Part shown: piece after piece, positions 13,627 through 18,855 of the stretch | How the letters are laid out: every line of letters starts with the position of its first letter | How positions within the stretch are numbered: the first letter of the stretch is position 1 | The notes under the pieces: model-generated | Told to the model about the DNA's origin: nothing | Database searches by the model: none | The model's input: the letters and a program-made list of their open reading frames with translations, nothing else | Position numbers and translations under genes: made by a program | Assembly (NCBI GenBank): GCA_030705945.1 | Contig: JAUZPS010000029.1 | Span: forward strand, 1 to 18,855 | Direction: 5' to 3' | Source of the DNA: Bacillota bacterium | GTDB taxonomy: Bacteria > Bacillota > Clostridia > Acetivibrionales > DSM-2933 | DNA: 18,855 nt

Positions 13627-13646
13627 TTAGTTTTTTCGAAAACTAA
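13627..13646 (-). terminator. Small hairpin after the upstream giant gene; weak terminator candidate
   Basis: TTAGTTTT (13627-13634) pairs perfectly with AAAACTAA (13639-13646) around a 4-nt loop, 12 nt after the stop at 13659. The stem is AT-rich and no strong U-tract follows on the minus strand, because the P element begins directly. It may only be a processing or stabilising hairpin, leaving co-transcription of the two paralogues possible. Confidence 0.3.
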
Positions 13647-13658
13647 CCCGCCCCAAAC

Positions 13659-16600
13659 CTAAACAAACTCTATTTTAAAATACTCTTCATTCAATTTGGT
13701 AGTCTTTGATAGATTCGTCAAATAATTTTTAATATCATTTTCAGATCCAATCTGTTTTATTAATCTAAAGTGAGCCGCGCAGTTTCTTCCGTTCTCTTTG
13801 GCGCAATATAATGCATAATCACTTATGTTTATCACCTGTTCAAGGTTTAAAAGATAAGGATTGGTTATATCCAAAGGCATTTCAACATATCCCAAGGAGC
13901 AAGTCTTATGTATTGTTTCATTTTCGGCTACTTCAATCGCTGTTTCTTTAATCTTTTCAAGGACTTCCCTTGAGAATTTTTCCAGGTATTCTAATTTAGT
14001 GTTATATAGAATGATTAAGAACTCTTCCCCACCCCAACGCGCCAAGATATCCTCGGCCCTAATCATATTTTTTAGAACATTTGATATAGAAATCAACACA
14101 TTGTCACCAGCCAAATGACCATAGGTATCATTTACATCCTTAAAATGATCAATATCTATTAAAAACACGCCAATAACATTTCCTTCTATTGACAGTTGCC
14201 TTTTTTCATTTTTGTTCAGTGATATTATTCTATTTTGGACAAATTGCCTTATTTTATTATTTGTGAACTCAAAAACATACCTCCGATTATGTAAGCTAGT
14301 CAATGGGTCATGTAATGATAACTCCTTAAGTTTTTCATTAGCATCATTTAATTGGATTGTTCTTTCCCTGACTTTCTCCTCCATATTCTCATAAAGTCTT
14401 GCATTTTCAATTGAAATAGAAGCATGGGAGGATAAAATTCTTAGAGTCTCTAATCTTTCCGAAGTAAATACATTATCGGAAAGATTATTCTCTAAATAAA
14501 CAACGCCCTTGAGTCGATTTTGATAGAAAACAGGCAAACACAATACTGATTTAATGCGGTTTTCCATGATATAAGGATTATTTTGCCAATTAACGTCTGA
14601 ACAAGCATCATGAATAACTAATGTTTCTTTTGTTCGAGTTACGTATTGCGCGATTTCTACGCAAAGATCCTTACTTACTGTGAAGAGGAGGGAATGCATA
14701 ACCTGAAACTGGCTGGAATTGACATCCTGAACAGCTTCGATATAAAATTGGCCATCTGCCTCATTTTTTAATAATAGACATCCACGTTGAGCTCCGGCAT
14801 TTTCAATCATTGTATGGATCAATATTGTTAGAAGTTTTTCGATCTTTATTTCTCTTGATATAGCTTGAGTGGATTTCAAAATTGAAGTCATATCGATCAA
14901 ACTGTGGGTTGTTGGCGCAATTGTTCCTTTTCTTGTTCCTCTATGAGTAGTTTCTTCAGACATAAAATAATTCGAGTATTGCATTTCCAAGCGCGCAACT
15001 TTTCGATGAGCTCCCCATTGCTTATATAAATAGTAAGCCTCTCTAATGTACGCTTTCCCGGCTGTTTCATCTCCCTTACTCATCCAGAATTGTCCATATA
15101 ATTCATTGCAGAGCGCCTTGAGTTGAATAAAATCATTATTGCCTATTGAATCAATTGCATTTTTAAAAAGCTCCACGATTGTATCAAGGGATTCATTCTC
15201 GATAATCGCCATTTCGGCAGACATCAAATAGTATTTATGAGCGAAATTGGCAGGACAATTTTCCATCCAGTTTTTTAATCGTTGTTGGATATTGCAAAGG
15301 GTTTCTTTCATTTGCTCCTGTTCCTCTTTTGTTACTTTGTTCCACTTATGAATAAGGATTAGGGCCTGAAATAAATAATGATCAGGCATGATGAAATCTG
15401 AAACCCCCGCAAAGATAATTTTCTCCGCCATCATGTTCCATTTTTCCGCTTCTTCCATATTACCTAAAATAATATTAACATATGTATTATATTGGAAGAA
15501 TCTGTACTTGGAAACCAAATTATGGCTACTTTCAATCATCCCAATCATATCCCTATCTATCGCTTCAAAATCCACCGGGGCATTGTGATCTTCGATTGTC
15601 TGAAATTTCTGAATCATATAGTAAACAATCTCGGCTAAAAGCAACGGCGTCGCTCCCTTAGCCTGTTTGAGAAAAGCTATGGTATTTTCTGTTTCCGCCT
15701 TGCAATCGGACAGATTTTTGCCAACCCACATTAATAAATGAACTTTATGAGCAATAGCATAAGTCGCATGCATAAGATCACCTGTCAAAAGTCCTGTACT
15801 GTAAGACATGTTGTAATAGTCCAGACTTTCCTGATAATGAACGCGCCAGTGAGAAATATAAGTAAAAATAAAATAAACCGGCGGTTTTTGCGATTCTGCT
15901 TTAAATTTGTTGATTAATGCAAAAGCGGCTTCTCCCAGCTTATAACCAGTTTTATAATCAGAAAGCGCCGTTCCCTGAATAACTCCGCAGTCGCCAAAAC
16001 ATTTGCATGACAACGGTGATGCTCCATAGTTCAAGGTCAGCTCAAACATCATCAGCGATGCCAGAATATAGAGCGGAGGATTGACCTGAATCGCAGGTGG
16101 GACCACCTGGAATAGTAGTTGCATCGCCATGACTTTTTCCGGATCCTTCATTACAGGAAGATTGACGAGCTCCTCAACAGGAGCGCTGGCTAAGAATTGT
16201 TGCATCTTCATGATGCCTTCCTGCGTTTTCCGGCTGATCTCCTCAGCAGTTTCCGGTAAAGGAATATCAAATAAAAGAAGAGTTTTTCGTATTTCACCGA
16301 TCGTATCAAACAGTTTACCCTGAAAAATAAGTATTAAGACTTTAATATTGGAAACTGCGCCTTTTTCAAGATTACTGTTTGCTATTTTTGATAAATGCTC
16401 GCAAATAGCTTCCGCTTTTAATAAATCACCCGACAGTAATGCTGCCGAAGCCTGTTCAAGCAATAAAGCGAAGAGCTTTTCCGGCTCAGCTGCCCACTCC
16501 TCCTCGGACAATAAAGATTTAGCTGTTTCAAAATAGCTTAATGCTGCAGCAAAAGCAGTTGATTTCTTTGCTTTATTCCCAGCCAGGACATTTAACTCCG

Positions 16601-18855
16601 CTAGTTCAATACGGTCCTCTTTATCCCAGATCAAATTCCTGCCGATATTCAGATGATTGATCATATCAAAAATCGCGTCAGTCCGTTTTGATTCTTGGAA
16701 AGACTTTAAATACTCACGCCCTATGTTCAAATGGTTTTCGCTCTTCTCCCTTTCCGGGATTAAAGAATAGACTGCTTGTCGGATGCGATCATGAGCAAAA
16801 CTAAAACGTATTTCCATGTCCGCGTGACTCATCTCTTTTAGCGCATTTATAAATCTATAGTTATTGTTCAATGGCAGTACAATTTCTTTCTCGACAGCTG
16901 TCCACAAGTCCTTACCAATGGTTGCTACAGATTTTTTACTGATTAACGAAACGGTCGATAAATCAAATTGAGTCCCAATACAAGCGACCAACTTGAGAAT
17001 ACTTATGGTTTCCTCAGGCAACGATTCCAGACCAAGTACCAGCAAGTCTACTACATTATCGCTTATTTCTACGGCTTCTACTTTTTCCATGTCATAATTC
17101 CATTGTCCTTTTTCCGCCATAAACGTGAATGTTCCGGTAAGATACAGCGAACTTAGCATCCGGCTGATAAAGAAAGGATTTCCCTTGGTCTTTTGAAAAA
17201 TAACATTTGTCAAAGGCTCGGTAGTATCGGGAAGGCTATGTAAGGTTTCAGCTATTAATTGGTTTACAGCAGAAAATTCCAAAGGTTTCAAAAATATTTG
17301 ATTTAATTGAGGAATTGAACCTTGCTGCCCGCGCTGAAGCTCCTCCATCAGTTGAAGCAGCGGATGACCGGCTTGAACTTCATTGTCTCTGTATGCCCCG
17401 ATAAAAAGAACATGCTGAACATTACCTGATATCAAAATATATTTGATTAAATCAAGGGTTGAAGTATCGCTCCATTGAAGATCATCCAAAAAAACTACCA
17501 GAGGATGTTCCGGCTTGGCAAAAACTTTGATAAATTCACGGAAAGTCATCTGAAATCGATTTTGAGCTTCCAAAGGATTAAGCTCAGCAACCTGAGGCTG
17601 AGGACCGATAATCTGCTCCAATTCAGGTATTATATCTATAATAACCTGTCCGTTGCTTCCTATTGCAGCTAAAAGTTGCTGCTTCCAATTATCCAAACTA
17701 TGTTGGGATTGTGTAAGCAGCTGTTTTAGCAATTCGTTAAATGCCTGAGTTATCCCGTAATATGGATTATTCCGCTCAAACTGGTTAAACTTCCCGGAGA
17801 TAAAATACCCCTTCTTGCCGGTTATTGGCTTACGAATCTCATGGATTAGGGAGGACTTCCCAATTCCTGAATAACCACTGACTAACAAAAATTCCGTGTT
17901 GCCATCCACAGCTTTTTCAAAACCATCAATCAGCATTTCAATTTCTGCTTCACGTCCATACAATTTATGGGGAATATCAAATCTGTCAAGAAAATCTCCC
18001 TGTCCTGGCAGGAATTCGCCGTCGATTTGATTTGTTGAGTTAAGATATTGTTGACAAATTTCCAGATCCTTCATTAAGCCCAATGCCGATTGATACCTTT
18101 CTTCCACTGTTTTGGAAATCAATTTCATTATAATTTCTGAGAGTATATGAGGAATTTTAGGATTTATATCAACAGGAGGAATTGGAGTTTTAGCAATATG
18201 ACAGTAAATTAGCTCTAATTCGTCATCTACACAAAATGGTAATTGGCCAGTGAATAATTCATAAAAGGTAACACCAAGTGAATACAAATCAGTTCGGTAG
18301 TCCACCGGCCTGTTGATTCTTCCGGTTTGTTCAGGTGATATATAATCCAATGTTCCTTCTAGAATGTTCAAGTTGATGCATTGAGACGCTTCTCTAGTTA
18401 ATTCGGTAGAAAGACCGAAATCAATAATTTTAACCTGATTCGTTTTATTATTCCATATTAAATTGGTTGGATTGACGTCTTTATGTATAATGTTTTGTTG
18501 ATGCGTTTGAATTAAGGATTTAGTTATCTTAATCGCCAGCTCTAATTTTTCCGCAAGACTGAGCTCTATAGTTTTTAGCGCTTTGTCAATGGATTCTCCC
18601 CCTATATCCTCCATAATGATTACTAAGCTATTTTTGTATTTTTTCAGCGCATAAACCTTGATGATTCCATCACCGGCTATCTTATACATAATTTCATATT
18701 CCCGAATGAAAAAGGATAGTTCTTTATCAGTTGGGTATTCACTATTCAATAACTTAATTATGACAGGTTGATTATCCAAATCCCGGGTTCCCCGAAAAAT
18801 TGTCGAGTTTTCACTCTTAAAAATCTCTTCACTAATTTTATAACCTATCAACTGA
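13659..18855 (-). CDS. Multidomain signalling protein: kinase - ATPase - helical region - GAF - GGDEF, copy 2 (5' end probably outside the window)
   Basis: At least 1730 residues are present. The first possible start inside the window is a TTG at 18851. It aligns with Leu5 of the downstream paralogue, the codon before it (CAG) keeps the frame open, and no ribosome site can be seen, so the true start probably lies a few codons beyond the edge. Numbering from that TTG, the kinase domain has K33, E50/E53, a complete catalytic loop HKDVNPTN (123-130, Asp125 present) and DFG (144-146). Then come Walker A GYSGIGKSS (326-334), a Walker B FLDDLQW, the long helical region, GAF from about 1335, and GGDEF with RWGGEEF (about 1605-1611) and an RxxD inhibitory site (RAED). 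Protein phosphorylation and c-di-GMP synthesis are both plausible. The Cys cluster of its paralogue is incomplete here (SCKCFGDCG), and an insertion of about 20 residues near 1091-1114 of copy 1 is largely missing. Confidence 0.9.
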   Translation of the reverse strand, partial: QLIGYKISEEIFKSENSTIFRGTRDLDNQPVIIKLLNSEYPTDKELSFFIREYEIMYKIAGDGIIKVYALKKYKNSLVIIMEDIGGESIDKALKTIELSLAEKLELAIKITKSLIQTHQQNIIHKDVNPTNLIWNNKTNQVKIIDFGLSTELTREASQCINLNILEGTLDYISPEQTGRINRPVDYRTDLYSLGVTFYELFTGQLPFCVDDELELIYCHIAKTPIPPVDINPKIPHILSEIIMKLISKTVEERYQSALGLMKDLEICQQYLNSTNQIDGEFLPGQGDFLDRFDIPHKLYGREAEIEMLIDGFEKAVDGNTEFLLVSGYSGIGKSSLIHEIRKPITGKKGYFISGKFNQFERNNPYYGITQAFNELLKQLLTQSQHSLDNWKQQLLAAIGSNGQVIIDIIPELEQIIGPQPQVAELNPLEAQNRFQMTFREFIKVFAKPEHPLVVFLDDLQWSDTSTLDLIKYILISGNVQHVLFIGAYRDNEVQAGHPLLQLMEELQRGQQGSIPQLNQIFLKPLEFSAVNQLIAETLHSLPDTTEPLTNVIFQKTKGNPFFISRMLSSLYLTGTFTFMAEKGQWNYDMEKVEAVEISDNVVDLLVLGLESLPEETISILKLVACIGTQFDLSTVSLISKKSVATIGKDLWTAVEKEIVLPLNNNYRFINALKEMSHADMEIRFSFAHDRIRQAVYSLIPEREKSENHLNIGREYLKSFQESKRTDAIFDMINHLNIGRNLIWDKEDRIELAELNVLAGNKAKKSTAFAAALSYFETAKSLLSEEEWAAEPEKLFALLLEQASAALLSGDLLKAEAICEHLSKIANSNLEKGAVSNIKVLILIFQGKLFDTIGEIRKTLLLFDIPLPETAEEISRKTQEGIMKMQQFLASAPVEELVNLPVMKDPEKVMAMQLLFQVVPPAIQVNPPLYILASLMMFELTLNYGASPLSCKCFGDCGVIQGTALSDYKTGYKLGEAAFALINKFKAESQKPPVYFIFTYISHWRVHYQESLDYYNMSYSTGLLTGDLMHATYAIAHKVHLLMWVGKNLSDCKAETENTIAFLKQAKGATPLLLAEIVYYMIQKFQTIEDHNAPVDFEAIDRDMIGMIESSHNLVSKYRFFQYNTYVNIILGNMEEAEKWNMMAEKIIFAGVSDFIMPDHYLFQALILIHKWNKVTKEEQEQMKETLCNIQQRLKNWMENCPANFAHKYYLMSAEMAIIENESLDTIVELFKNAIDSIGNNDFIQLKALCNELYGQFWMSKGDETAGKAYIREAYYLYKQWGAHRKVARLEMQYSNYFMSEETTHRGTRKGTIAPTTHSLIDMTSILKSTQAISREIKIEKLLTILIHTMIENAGAQRGCLLLKNEADGQFYIEAVQDVNSSQFQVMHSLLFTVSKDLCVEIAQYVTRTKETLVIHDACSDVNWQNNPYIMENRIKSVLCLPVFYQNRLKGVVYLENNLSDNVFTSERLETLRILSSHASISIENARLYENMEEKVRERTIQLNDANEKLKELSLHDPLTSLHNRRYVFEFTNNKIRQFVQNRIISLNKNEKRQLSIEGNVIGVFLIDIDHFKDVNDTYGHLAGDNVLISISNVLKNMIRAEDILARWGGEEFLIILYNTKLEYLEKFSREVLEKIKETAIEVAENETIHKTCSLGYVEMPLDITNPYLLNLEQVINISDYALYCAKENGRNCAAHFRLIKQIGSENDIKNYLTNLSKTTKLNEEYFKIEFV

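Noticed and set aside
18849..18851. TTG as the true start of the upstream giant gene
   Set aside because: The frame stays open to the window edge, the TTG aligns with an internal Leu of the paralogue, and only four bases upstream are visible, so no ribosome site can be assessed.

Overview
The window is AT-rich with strong Shine-Dalgarno sites, and its genes are typical of Clostridia: a lipoteichoic-acid-synthase-type sulfatase, a secreted cyclophilin with a stalk domain, and a Tet(M)-type GTPase fused to a YacP/Rae1-like nuclease. I infer a low-GC anaerobic Firmicute, probably Clostridia. The species cannot be told from the sequence. No tRNA, rRNA, CRISPR array, transposase or phage gene was seen.

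Layout. Bases 1-372 hold no credible gene and consist of hairpin-forming repeats. Bases 373-894 (+) encode a tiny kinase-like protein, and 1012-2181 (+) a secreted stalk-domain/cyclophilin protein. A repeat-filled gap (2182-2528) follows. Everything after it reads on the minus strand: an LtaS-type phosphoglycerol transferase (2529-4223), a GNAT acetyltransferase (4440-5024), a 900-residue ribosomal-protection-like GTPase with a C-terminal NYN nuclease domain (5148-7850), and two giant tandem paralogues (8246-13507 and 13659 to the window edge). Each giant joins a Ser/Thr-kinase-like domain, an AAA-type ATPase, a long helical region, a GAF domain and a GGDEF diguanylate cyclase domain.

The two giant proteins should couple an intracellular signal (ATPase/helical region plus GAF) to c-di-GMP synthesis. 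Both keep GGEEF and the RxxD inhibitory site. The downstream copy has Asn where the kinase catalytic Asp should be, while the upstream copy keeps Asp, so the pair may be an active kinase and a pseudokinase. The GTPase-NYN protein joins two activities known to act at the ribosomal A site. Its domain IV tip does not look like that of Tet(M), so a translation-rescue or mRNA-surveillance role is as plausible as tetracycline resistance.

The intergenic DNA is unusual. A 105-bp palindromic element (called P here) occurs four times. Each copy lies 11-63 nt after a stop codon and in the same orientation relative to the gene before it. One copy sits inside an older relative of itself. A second hairpin module (S, about 100 bp, three copies) and a third (Q, one full and one half copy) are joined to P in different combinations. 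This looks like a modular family of small non-coding, MITE-like repeats.
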